DNA of 32,955 bases from Bacillota bacterium (GTDB taxonomy: Bacteria; Bacillota; Clostridia; Acetivibrionales; DTU013), in contig JAEYRV010000022.1 in NCBI GenBank assembly GCA_023435305.1, positions 1-32,955 of the forward strand. The letters run 5' to 3'. Shown here piece by piece: positions 25,658 through 32,928 of this stretch. How positions within the stretch are numbered: position 1 is the stretch's first letter; each line of letters opens with the position of its first letter. The notes beneath the pieces are model-generated. The model did no database searches and was not told the origin of the DNA. It saw only the letters and a program-made list of their open reading frames with translations. Made by a program: the position numbers and the translations under genes.

Positions 25658-25738
25658 TAACAATACCCCCTTTTAAACACTCTGGATCTCGTTTGGTATG
25701 CGCTTACTTTATATGTATTTTTTGGTATCTTTCTATAT

Positions 25739-25801
25739 ATTATAAATCCTTCCAGGATAATTAGGATTCAAAAATTTTTACTTTTATTCAATTATTTTTA
25801 C
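25739..25801 (-). promoter_or_regulatory. Activator-type promoter of the transporter operon
   Basis: On the minus strand two direct GTAAAAAT boxes (25801-25794 and 25781-25774), starting 20 bp apart, are followed after exactly 29 bp by TATAAT (25744-25739). The hexamer 17 bp before the -10 (ATCCTA) is a poor -35, so the promoter should need an activator. The 28-bp site is repeated with one mismatch upstream of the esterase gene, with the same 29-bp gap to TATAAT. Confidence 0.8.
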
Positions 25802-25802
25802 A

Positions 25803-25838
25803 AGGGCTGTCTGGAGGTCATCCCTCCAAGACAGCCCT
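25803..25838. terminator. Stem-loop past the esterase stop
   Basis: AGGGCTGTCTGGAGG pairs with CCTCCAAGACAGCCCT around TCATC, with one unpaired base. It starts about 15 bp past the esterase stop. The minus-strand side is followed by TGTAAAAAT, not a clean T run, so termination may be incomplete; the activator site begins immediately after it. Confidence 0.7.
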
Positions 25839-25853
25839 CTGCGGTATTGCCTT

Positions 25854-28800
25854 TTAGTTTTCGAGTATTCTCATTGCTATGAATGCCAGTTCATAAAGTC
25901 CGATCTCACCGTCGCCATTGATGTCGGCATGCTTGATCGCATCCCAGCCCGGGTCTCCATCCTTTATTCCATAGTTGCTGGCTATGATCGCAAGGTCACC
26001 TATGTCTACTCCGGCGGTGTCGTTCAGCTCTCCTGTGGAGCTTGTGATCACAAGGCTCTGGAAGATACTCACTGCCTCGTTCAGGTCAGCTGCTGCCTGT
26101 ACAACCTGTTCTTCAGTTGCAGCTGAATCATCTCTGACAGCTATAGCCGCTGCTATTGCAGTATTGAGACGAGCTTTCGCTCCTGTAGGATACTGTCCTG
26201 CAGCATTTCCTTCAACAGCGCTGTCATAGATTGCCTGTGCATTGGCAATGGCCTCCTCCAATTCTGCTTTGTTGATCTGTGCTGCAACTTCTATGGATAT
26301 ACCTGAGACTGCTGCGTTTTTCACTTCACCGCTGCCTGTACCGAGAGCCGCACGGGTGATCGCTATATTGCCGACTCCCTCAGCTTTAGAAGCGAAATCC
26401 AGCTTGAGTATGTCTGCGCTTCCGCTAATTGCGTTCTGTGCCCCTGCGCTGACAACTATAAATCTCACTGTTCCATCCTCGGCACTATTTACAGTATGCT
26501 GGATCCATGTTTCTTCAGGTAATGCCTCGGCTCCTGTGAATTCAAACCTATCCTTGTCGTAGCTTATGGTAACATCCTGTGCGGATATGCCCTGTACACC
26601 GGCCAGGTTGTAGATGACGTTGAACGGATCTCCCATATCTATCGGACCGGGTCCTTTCAAAGAAGCCACTTCTGAGCTTGTGACCGTTACAATGGCTTTG
26701 GCCTTCAAAGTAGTGCCTTCCACTGTCCCCTGTACTTCAAAGGTCCCTGCAGCCGCGTAACTCGAAGGATCGATTTCAGCCCATACTACATCTGCCAGTG
26801 AGGTCGTCTGGTCATTCCAATTCACAGTCACCTGTCCCGGAAGCACAGGAGCTTCTCCCACTGCTGTTGTGACTGCGGTGTCCTGAACACTCATAATGCA
26901 TCGGAATGCGCTCGGTTTCCATAAATAATCTCTGGCATACAGTGCGAACAGCTGGCACCAGGTGTTGAAATCATGGCCTCCTGCCACCACAACGTATTTG
27001 TAATTTGCTTTACCGTCAAATGCAGCTACCTGTGACGCACTCGGCAGCCCGAAATCATATCGTCCTCCGGCAAAGAGAATATATGGCACATCCAGATTTG
27101 CCGCAGTGTTGCGGGCTGACACACCCCCGCTCCATACACCATAATAGCCGAACTTCGTTGCGTCATAGTTTATGATGTTTCCGGTGATCATACCGCCCAT
27201 TGACAAACCGGCAAAGGACCTGTCAGCAGCATTCGTTGACACATTGTAGTTCTCTTCGATAAACGGCAGGATGATATTGAACAGATTTGGATACCCTTCC
27301 GACGAGCTACCAAGGTATGTAGAGTCAGTCGTTACGACAATGGCAGGCTCGGTAAGGTCATCCGCAAGCAGGTTATCCATAATATTGGGCACGCTGCCGA
27401 TGTTCATCCAGTCAGATGCATCCTGGCTGCCGCCATGCTGCATATAGATCGTCTTGTACGGCTCCTCCCTGTCAGGATCATATCCGTAGGGCAGGTACAC
27501 GCCCAGATAACGGGTTCTGCCGCCGATCTGAGTCGGTATCGCTACATAATCCCATGTACCGGTCCTGCCGTCAGTTCTTGGATTCTCGATAATACGAGCT
27601 CCCATGACTTCGTCCTGTTTCTCGGGATCATACGGCAGATATACCGCATTGAAGGCACGCCTGGATGTCCCTGTCAGACCATCCGGTGCATATCTCGGAG
27701 AATTTGCGGGATCGGTCACCCACAGGCTGGTATTCCCGTCCACGTAGAACCAATACTGGTTGGCGCCGGCTGCAAGCGGTACCTCGATCACCCAATAGCC
27801 GCCGTCGCGCTTTTCCATTTCCGCCTCATACGCACCGCCGCCGCGCATTAAGCCGGGCCTGTACTCAGAGGGCTGGTATACCGTTGCATCAGTGGGATCG
27901 GCCCAATTCCTGAGCAGTATGTCAGCAACAAATTTCACGCTTGTTGCAGTTTCATTCTGAAAAACAAACCGGACAGTGTACCCGGTGGGTGAATTGGGGT
28001 CTTTTATTACAGTCGGCCCAGGGACCAAAACATCACTGGAAACGTTAACTGCTGCTTTTGCCTTCAATGTAGTGCCTTCCACGGTTCCCAGTACTTCAAA
28101 TGTCCCTTCTGCTGCATAATTCGCCGGATCTATTTCATTCCAAACCACATCCACCAGCGAAGCAATTTGGTCATTCCAATTAACAGTAACCTGCCCCGGA
28201 AGTACAGGCGCTGCTCCTACTGATGTTGTGACTGCTGTGTCCTGGATACTCATAATGCACCGGAATGCGCTCGGTTTCCATAAGTAGTCCCTTGCATATA
28301 TCGCAAAAAGCTGGCACCAGGTGTTAAAATCATGCGCACCGGCCACTACGATATTCTTATAGTTCGCTTTGCCATCCAATACTGCTACCTGAGCCGCAGT
28401 TGGCAGTCCAAAATCATATTGTCCTGCACCGACGAGAATGTATGGTACATCCAGATTAGGCGTGGTATTGCGCACGCCCATACCGGCGCTAAATATACCA
28501 TAGTATCCGAACTTTGTGGCGTCATAGTTGATAATGTTTGATGTGATACCGCCGCCCATTGACAGTCCGGCAAAGGACCTGTCAGCCACTTCCTTGGACA
28601 CATTGTAGTTCTCTTCGATAAATGGCAGGATGATATTGAACAGATTTGGATACCCCTCCGACGAGCTCCCAAGGTATGTAGAGTCAGTCGACACGACGAT
28701 GGCGGGCTCAGTAAGGCCGTCTGCCAGCAGGTTATCCATAATATTCGGCACGCTGCCGATGTTCATCCAGTCGGAAGCATCCTGACTTGCGCCATGCTGC

Positions 28801-29483
28801 ATGAAGATCGTCTTATACGGCTCTGCCCTGTCCGGATCATATCCGTACGGCAGATATACGCCCAAATAACGGGTCTTGCCGCCGATCTGAGTCGGTATCG
28901 CCACATAGTCCCAGGTGCCTGTCTTTTCGTCGGTTCTTGGGTTTTCTATAAGGCGGGCCTTCATAAGATCGTCCTGCTTCTCCGGATCATGCGGCAGATA
29001 AACCACATTGAAGGCACGTCTGGAGGTCCCTGTGAGGCCATCCGGCGCATATCTCGGCGGATTTGCAGGGTCGGTCACCCACAGGTTGGTATTGCCGTCC
29101 ACATAGAACCAGTACTGGTTTGCGCCGGCTGCAAGCGGTACATCGATGACCCAATAGCCTCCGTCACGCTTTTCCATATCCGCCTGATATGCTCCGCCCC
29201 CGCGCATTAAGCCGGGTTTGTACTCAGACGGCTGGTATACCTTTGTATCGGCGGGGTCGGCCCAGTTCCTCAAAAGTATATCACCGACAAATTTCACATT
29301 GGTTGCTGTTTCATTCTGGTAAACAAACCGGACAGTATATCCGGTAGGTGAATTAGGGTCCTTGATTATGGTCGGCCCCGGGACCAGTTCTGTTTCCTCT
29401 GCGCTGGCAAAGCTAAACAAGCCGACCAATAAAACAATGCCCAAAATTACAGAAGTAATTTTCATGAAATTTTTTCTTTTCAT
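25854..29483 (-). CDS. Secreted double-domain CE1-type esterase with Ig-like, cohesin-like, FIVAR and dockerin-like modules
   Basis: The 1209-residue product has a signal peptide (1-28) and two near-identical 453-residue units (33-485, 486-938). Each unit has an N-terminal beta-sandwich (E-set/CBM48-like, about 130 residues), an alpha/beta-hydrolase esterase of the Fes/CE1 type with triad candidates S308/D357/H384 and S761/D810/H837 (GLSMGG, YDFGLP, HDFNTW), and a Big_4 Ig-like domain. After these come a cohesin-like domain (about 940-1066), a FIVAR helical domain (about 1069-1145) and a dockerin-like end (about 1151-1209). The second dockerin loop DINGDGEIG is canonical; the first is degenerate. 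The likely job is removing acyl groups (acetyl or feruloyl) from hemicellulose outside the cell; the exact ester is unknown. AAGGAG precedes the ATG. The promoter carries the shared activator site. Confidence 0.93.
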   Translation of the reverse strand: MKRKNFMKITSVILGIVLLVGLFSFASAEETELVPGPTIIKDPNSPTGYTVRFVYQNETATNVKFVGDILLRNWADPADTKVYQPSEYKPGLMRGGGAYQADMEKRDGGYWVIDVPLAAGANQYWFYVDGNTNLWVTDPANPPRYAPDGLTGTSRRAFNVVYLPHDPEKQDDLMKARLIENPRTDEKTGTWDYVAIPTQIGGKTRYLGVYLPYGYDPDRAEPYKTIFMQHGASQDASDWMNIGSVPNIMDNLLADGLTEPAIVVSTDSTYLGSSSEGYPNLFNIILPFIEENYNVSKEVADRSFAGLSMGGGITSNIINYDATKFGYYGIFSAGMGVRNTTPNLDVPYILVGAGQYDFGLPTAAQVAVLDGKANYKNIVVAGAHDFNTWCQLFAIYARDYLWKPSAFRCIMSIQDTAVTTSVGAAPVLPGQVTVNWNDQIASLVDVVWNEIDPANYAAEGTFEVLGTVEGTTLKAKAAVNVSSDVLVPGPTVIKDPNSPTGYTVRFVFQNETATSVKFVADILLRNWADPTDATVYQPSEYRPGLMRGGGAYEAEMEKRDGGYWVIEVPLAAGANQYWFYVDGNTSLWVTDPANSPRYAPDGLTGTSRRAFNAVYLPYDPEKQDEVMGARIIENPRTDGRTGTWDYVAIPTQIGGRTRYLGVYLPYGYDPDREEPYKTIYMQHGGSQDASDWMNIGSVPNIMDNLLADDLTEPAIVVTTDSTYLGSSSEGYPNLFNIILPFIEENYNVSTNAADRSFAGLSMGGMITGNIINYDATKFGYYGVWSGGVSARNTAANLDVPYILFAGGRYDFGLPSASQVAAFDGKANYKYVVVAGGHDFNTWCQLFALYARDYLWKPSAFRCIMSVQDTAVTTAVGEAPVLPGQVTVNWNDQTTSLADVVWAEIDPSSYAAAGTFEVQGTVEGTTLKAKAIVTVTSSEVASLKGPGPIDMGDPFNVIYNLAGVQGISAQDVTISYDKDRFEFTGAEALPEETWIQHTVNSAEDGTVRFIVVSAGAQNAISGSADILKLDFASKAEGVGNIAITRAALGTGSGEVKNAAVSGISIEVAAQINKAELEEAIANAQAIYDSAVEGNAAGQYPTGAKARLNTAIAAAIAVRDDSAATEEQVVQAAADLNEAVSIFQSLVITSSTGELNDTAGVDIGDLAIIASNYGIKDGDPGWDAIKHADINGDGEIGLYELAFIAMRILEN
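26670..29387 (-). repeat. Intragenic tandem duplication of a 1359-bp esterase unit
   Basis: Unit 1 (28029-29387) and unit 2 (26670-28028) are aligned without a single insertion or deletion: every conserved residue differs by exactly 453 positions. Amino-acid identity is high, with changes scattered. This indicates either recent duplication or ongoing homogenisation. Confidence 0.9.
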
Positions 29484-29651
29484 AACTATTCTCCTTTATA
29501 AATTTTTCCTTCCGGTAAATCCACCGTCCTGCATATAAGCTCATAGTTAACCAACGGAACCATCTCCCCTCTTTCAATACACCAAAAGAATCCATTCCTC
29601 CGGCAGCTATTCAGTGTGTGATAATGTGATTTTTGATAAAGATTTGATTAT

Positions 29652-29714
29652 ATTATATCGCCTCTACATTTTGCTATAGCTTAAATATTTTTACATTTAT
29701 TCAATTATTTTTAC
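29652..29714 (-). promoter_or_regulatory. Activator-type promoter of the esterase gene
   Basis: On the minus strand GTAAAAAT boxes lie at 29714-29707 and 29694-29687 (20 bp apart), followed after 29 bp by TATAAT (29657-29652). The hexamer in -35 position (GCTATA) is poor. Spacing and sequence match the transporter promoter at 25739-25801. The start codon is about 170 bp downstream, leaving a long 5' leader. Confidence 0.8.
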
Positions 29715-29747
29715 ATGTGATAAAGCTCCGGAAGCTCCCTAAAGAAA

Positions 29748-29797
29748 TGCATAAAAAAGCACCTGCCGAAAAATCATTTATCGATAGGCGCCTGCTT
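29748..29797 (-). terminator. Probable terminator downstream of the chemotaxis-protein gene
   Basis: On the minus strand AAGCA...CCTATCGA pairs with TCGGCAGG-TGCTT (with a GGCG bulge) and is followed by TTTTTT. It lies about 180 bp past the chemotaxis gene stop and just before the esterase promoter, separating the two transcription units. Confidence 0.65.
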
Positions 29798-29827
29798 AGT
29801 TTGCTGTTTTATTGCTTGCTGCGATAT

Positions 29828-29932
29828 GGGTTATCCGCGTATGGGTTATCTGCGTATGGGTTATCCGCGTATAGGTTATCTGCGTATAGGTTATCTGCGT
29901 ATGGGTTATCTGCGTATAGGTTATCTGCGATA
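29828..29932. repeat. 15-bp tandem array, 7 copies, 3' of the chemotaxis-protein gene
   Basis: Seven gap-free units of GGGTTATCCGCGTAT / AGGTTATCTGCGTAT. The array ends 46 bp from the stop codon at 29979. The + strand reading (YGLSA repeats) is a repeat artefact, not a gene. Confidence 0.93.
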
Positions 29933-29978
29933 TGTGCTATTGTGCAGCTTTTTATGTTGACTATATCAGGCTTTTTTT

Positions 29979-31514
29979 CTACTGTACAGCACTTTGGCTG
30001 AAATTCAGGCCCGAAAGCTCTTCGTTGACTTTTTTCAAATTCTCAGCAATGCCTTCAATCGTTTCAAAAGATGCCGTGATCTCCTGCATCGTTGCTGCCT
30101 GTTCCTGTGTCGCACCAGCTATGCTCTGGATCTCTTCCAGCGAGCTTTCCACCAGATCGCTTATCTTAGCCATTACCTCAGTCAGGTATTTACTGTGTGA
30201 AGACGAGCTTATTGATGCGGTCTCTATTTCTCCGACTTTAGCCTTCAGCACGTCCTGATGATGCTTTAATTCATCAAATTTTTCAGCGGTATTTGCCGCC
30301 CTCTCCATTGAATTCTTAATTGCGTCGGCCCCATCATCCACTTTTTCATATACGGAGTTTGTTCTTTCCTGCAGCTGCGATACCAGCTTGCTTATTTGCG
30401 CGGTTGCTTTACCTGACTGCTCCGCAAGCTTTCTTATCTCGTCTGCGACCACTGCAAAACCTTTCCCTGCCTCACCGGCTCTGGCTGATTCAATGGATGC
30501 GTTGAGCGCCAGAAGATTGGTCTGCCTGGAGATATCGCCAATTATATCCAAAATATTATTGATTTCATTCGACGTTTCCATCAATGAGGTCATTACCTGC
30601 ATTGTATCAGTAGTGGTCTTATTGATAATATCCATGTCCTGGATCATGGCGTCCATATATTCTTTGCTCTGTTGAGTCGCCATATAGCTGGATTTGAACA
30701 CATCGGCCATCTCGGATGACTTCACAGATACTATTTCCATATCTTTCGAGATACTCACTATCGATTTCGAAGATTCCTGCACATAATTCAGATTATCCCT
30801 GCCGCTGTTAACAGCAGAAACAGCATTATCGGCAATTTCTGTATTCGATTTAGCGGTCTGGTCTATTGCTGCTGCAAACTGATTGACAGAATCATAAAGC
30901 ATCCTTGAGGAATCACTGGAGTTTTGCGATGCTGTGGCCAGCCCGTCAAGTATCTGCTTTTGCTGTTCAGAATCCGCAAGAGAGTTGAACATCTTGTTCA
31001 AGCGGCGCATAAGCAGGTTGAACAGCAGGAACAGTGAAACAAATTCCAAAACATAACCCAGCATCTTGGGTATGAATTCATCCATCAACCCTTCGGCCTC
31101 CAGCCTGACACGCTGACTTAATGCAATACAGATAAATCCCATGATAAATGCTGAAAACGAGGCTTTTTTGTCATAATAAAGGCAGCTGAGCAGCAGCGGG
31201 AAGATATATGTAAGATGTATTCCGATATTGGGGTTGGTCGCAAGCATTCCGACAATCACCGCGCTTACGAGTAAACTTAAGTATTTTACAACATCCGGAT
31301 TATTTAATATCTTTTCCAGTATGAAATTTAATATTGCCAGCGAAAAGCTTACTGCGGCAAATAGAATCAGCTGTTTCATATCTATTTTAAAGAAACCTGC
31401 AACTGTAAATATCCCCAGAGTGGGATAAACTACGATGCATATAATCAATAATAATCTGGAGATAAGCTTGTTAACCTGTTTGTCATTGGAGAGAATAAAT
31501 GTTTTCTTCTTCAT
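29979..31514 (-). CDS. Methyl-accepting chemotaxis-type protein with multi-pass membrane N-terminus
   Basis: The 511-residue product has about six membrane segments in its first ~180 residues and no extracellular ligand domain, followed by a cytoplasmic coiled-coil signalling domain. The hairpin tip region LALNASIESARAGEAGKGFA with the following VVADEIRKLAEQS is the invariant MCP signature that contacts CheA/CheW. A canonical HAMP domain is not evident. Such receptors may sense membrane state or energy rather than a bound ligand. The ATG at 31514 has AAGGAAG six bases upstream; ATG at 31520 abuts it. The gene lies immediately upstream of the esterase unit in the same direction, but with its own promoter and terminator. 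Confidence 0.93.
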   Translation of the reverse strand: MKKKTFILSNDKQVNKLISRLLLIICIVVYPTLGIFTVAGFFKIDMKQLILFAAVSFSLAILNFILEKILNNPDVVKYLSLLVSAVIVGMLATNPNIGIHLTYIFPLLLSCLYYDKKASFSAFIMGFICIALSQRVRLEAEGLMDEFIPKMLGYVLEFVSLFLLFNLLMRRLNKMFNSLADSEQQKQILDGLATASQNSSDSSRMLYDSVNQFAAAIDQTAKSNTEIADNAVSAVNSGRDNLNYVQESSKSIVSISKDMEIVSVKSSEMADVFKSSYMATQQSKEYMDAMIQDMDIINKTTTDTMQVMTSLMETSNEINNILDIIGDISRQTNLLALNASIESARAGEAGKGFAVVADEIRKLAEQSGKATAQISKLVSQLQERTNSVYEKVDDGADAIKNSMERAANTAEKFDELKHHQDVLKAKVGEIETASISSSSHSKYLTEVMAKISDLVESSLEEIQSIAGATQEQAATMQEITASFETIEGIAENLKKVNEELSGLNFSQSAVQ

Positions 31515-31579
31515 ATGCATCTTCCTTCATCGTATATTTTGAAGCCTTCATTTACCGAGACAATAAACTATCTATTGAA

Positions 31580-31607
31580 ATTATAACATAAAGTAGGAAG
31601 TTTACAA
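31580..31607 (-). promoter_or_regulatory. Sigma-A-type promoter of the chemotaxis-protein gene
   Basis: On the minus strand TTGTAA (31607-31602) and TATAAT (31585-31580) are 16 bp apart; TGT before the -10 box gives an extended -10. It is about 65 bp from the start codon. Confidence 0.7.
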
Positions 31608-31639
31608 TAATTATGTAGCAAATGTGCCGGTCACGAAAA

Positions 31640-31952
31640 CACGAGGGCCAGTGCGGTACGAGGGTCCTTCGGCACGAGGCCTTTTCAGCACGAGGCGTTT
31701 CGGTACGAGACCATTTCATCACGAAGTCCTTTCAGTACGAGGCGTTTTCATCGCGAAGTCCTTTCAGCACGAGGCCTTACAGCACGAGGCCTTTTCATCG
31801 CGAAGCCCTTTCAGTACGAGGCCCTACAGCACGAGGTCTTTTCATCGCGAAGCCCTTTCAGTACGAGGCCTTACAGCACGAGGCCTTTTCATCGCGAAGC
31901 CCTTTCAGTACGAGGCGTTTTCATCGAGAAGTCCTTTCAGCACGAGGCCCTT
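31640..31952. repeat. 15/16-bp array of about 19 units with 47-bp higher-order repeats
   Basis: Units such as CCTTTCAGTACGAGGC, CTTACAGCACGAGGC and CTTTTCATCGCGAAGC alternate over about 310 bp. Between about 31784 and 31916 the three types recur in this fixed order, giving a 47-bp higher-order repeat of three copies. The left edge is degenerate. The array ends about 24 bp from the stop of the VOC-deaminase gene (31977). Long readings through it on either strand are artefacts. Confidence 0.9.
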
Positions 31953-31976
31953 CGCCTCACTTACGTTCCTGCTCGA

Positions 31977-32750
31977 TCACAACGGCCATTCCGGACATAG
32001 TTCATCAAGCGTAACTATTAGTTTCGTGTCGTAATCCAGCATGATCCTGATCTCTTTCGGATCAACGCCAAGCTGCATCATGAATTCTCTGCATGCCCCG
32101 CAAGGCGCGCCGCACGATCCATTCGGCATGATAGCAAGCACCTTTCTTATCTCACTTTCTCCATTGGTGATCATATTTGCCAGAGCATTTCGCTCGGCAC
32201 ACATACCAAGAGAGCAGCTCATATCTATACAGACGCCAACATAAATATTTCCCTTCGCAGTCATTATGGCAGCAGAAACACATCCGGCCTCCATAGAATC
32301 AGAAATCCGTCTGTCATTCCGCACATGCCTTGCCCTGGAATACAGCTCCTCCCATTGCTTGTCTTCATCAGCATCATTCCACTGCTTCACCCCAAACACA
32401 AGCTGTCTTCCATCTATGTCCTGAATAATAAACTCCTTATTGCCGTAATCGGTCATCGAGACCTCTTTTACCACAGTCACTCCCTTGGATCTGAATTCCT
32501 CCTGCAGACTCTCCTGCTCTGATGTAATAATATACGCATCCTCGCCATATCCATATCTTATCCTGTTTGGAACGACTTCCCCTTCAGCCCTGGTCAATAT
32601 GATCTCAATAGCATCCCGATATAGACAAACATGTGGTTCCGCGACATCAAGATACTTGACGCATCGAAACCCCATCTTATTTACATAGAAATCAGCTGTC
32701 TTATCCATATCATTAACCGGAAAAATTATAAGCGCATCCACTATCTTCAC
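31977..32750 (-). CDS. Fusion of a VOC (glyoxalase/bleomycin-resistance) domain with a cytidine-deaminase-like domain
   Basis: The 257-residue product joins two folds. Residues 1-122 form a VOC domain (ALIIFPVNDMDKTADFYVNK opens the first beta-alpha-beta module; FIIQDIDGRQLVFG closes the second), as in glyoxalase, fosfomycin- and bleomycin-resistance proteins. Residues about 130-257 are a cytidine-deaminase-like zinc enzyme with C184-A-E186 (ligand and catalytic glutamate) and P216-C217-G-A-C220 (two ligands). Related deaminases act on cytidine or on nucleoside antibiotics such as blasticidin S. A joint detoxification role is plausible but inferred. The start is GTG at 32750 after AAGGTGA. 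A long tandem array follows the stop. Confidence 0.9.
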   Translation of the reverse strand: MKIVDALIIFPVNDMDKTADFYVNKMGFRCVKYLDVAEPHVCLYRDAIEIILTRAEGEVVPNRIRYGYGEDAYIITSEQESLQEEFRSKGVTVVKEVSMTDYGNKEFIIQDIDGRQLVFGVKQWNDADEDKQWEELYSRARHVRNDRRISDSMEAGCVSAAIMTAKGNIYVGVCIDMSCSLGMCAERNALANMITNGESEIRKVLAIMPNGSCGAPCGACREFMMQLGVDPKEIRIMLDYDTKLIVTLDELCPEWPL

Positions 32751-32778
32751 AAAATCACCTTCTTTTATAATTTAAGTA

Positions 32779-32826
32779 GCCATGTGCATAAACCAAACCC
32801 GTTGATGTATGCGGGTTCTATGCACA
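32779..32826. other. Large stem-loop upstream of the right-edge gene
   Basis: ATGTGCATA and TATGCACAT form the outer stem and ACCCG/CGGGT the inner stem around a 10-base loop. It could be a terminator-like barrier or the end of a mobile element whose gene starts at 32929. Confidence 0.6.
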
Positions 32827-32928
32827 TAAAATTTGTTTACCACTCAATATATGATAGGATTTCCTCCCATAAATGTCGAATTAAGTAATCACCACAATCA
32901 ATAATCCGCAAAAACAGGAGGAACCCCT

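Noticed and set aside
25803..25838. Stem-loop after the esterase gene as a riboswitch for the transporter operon
   Set aside because: It lies upstream of the transporter promoter's TATAAT, so it would not be in that transcript; a terminator explains it better.
29717..30001. A + strand reading frame with YGLSA repeats
   Set aside because: It is the translation of the 15-bp array, open in frame only because the unit is a multiple of three.
4510..31952. Tandem arrays as CRISPR loci
   Set aside because: Units directly abut each other with no unique spacers, unit sequences differ by locus, and no cas genes are present.
31622..32034. Two long overlapping + strand reading frames through the array before the VOC-deaminase gene
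   Set aside because: They consist of translated 15/16-bp repeats in two frames, lack ribosome binding sites and run antisense into the deaminase gene end.
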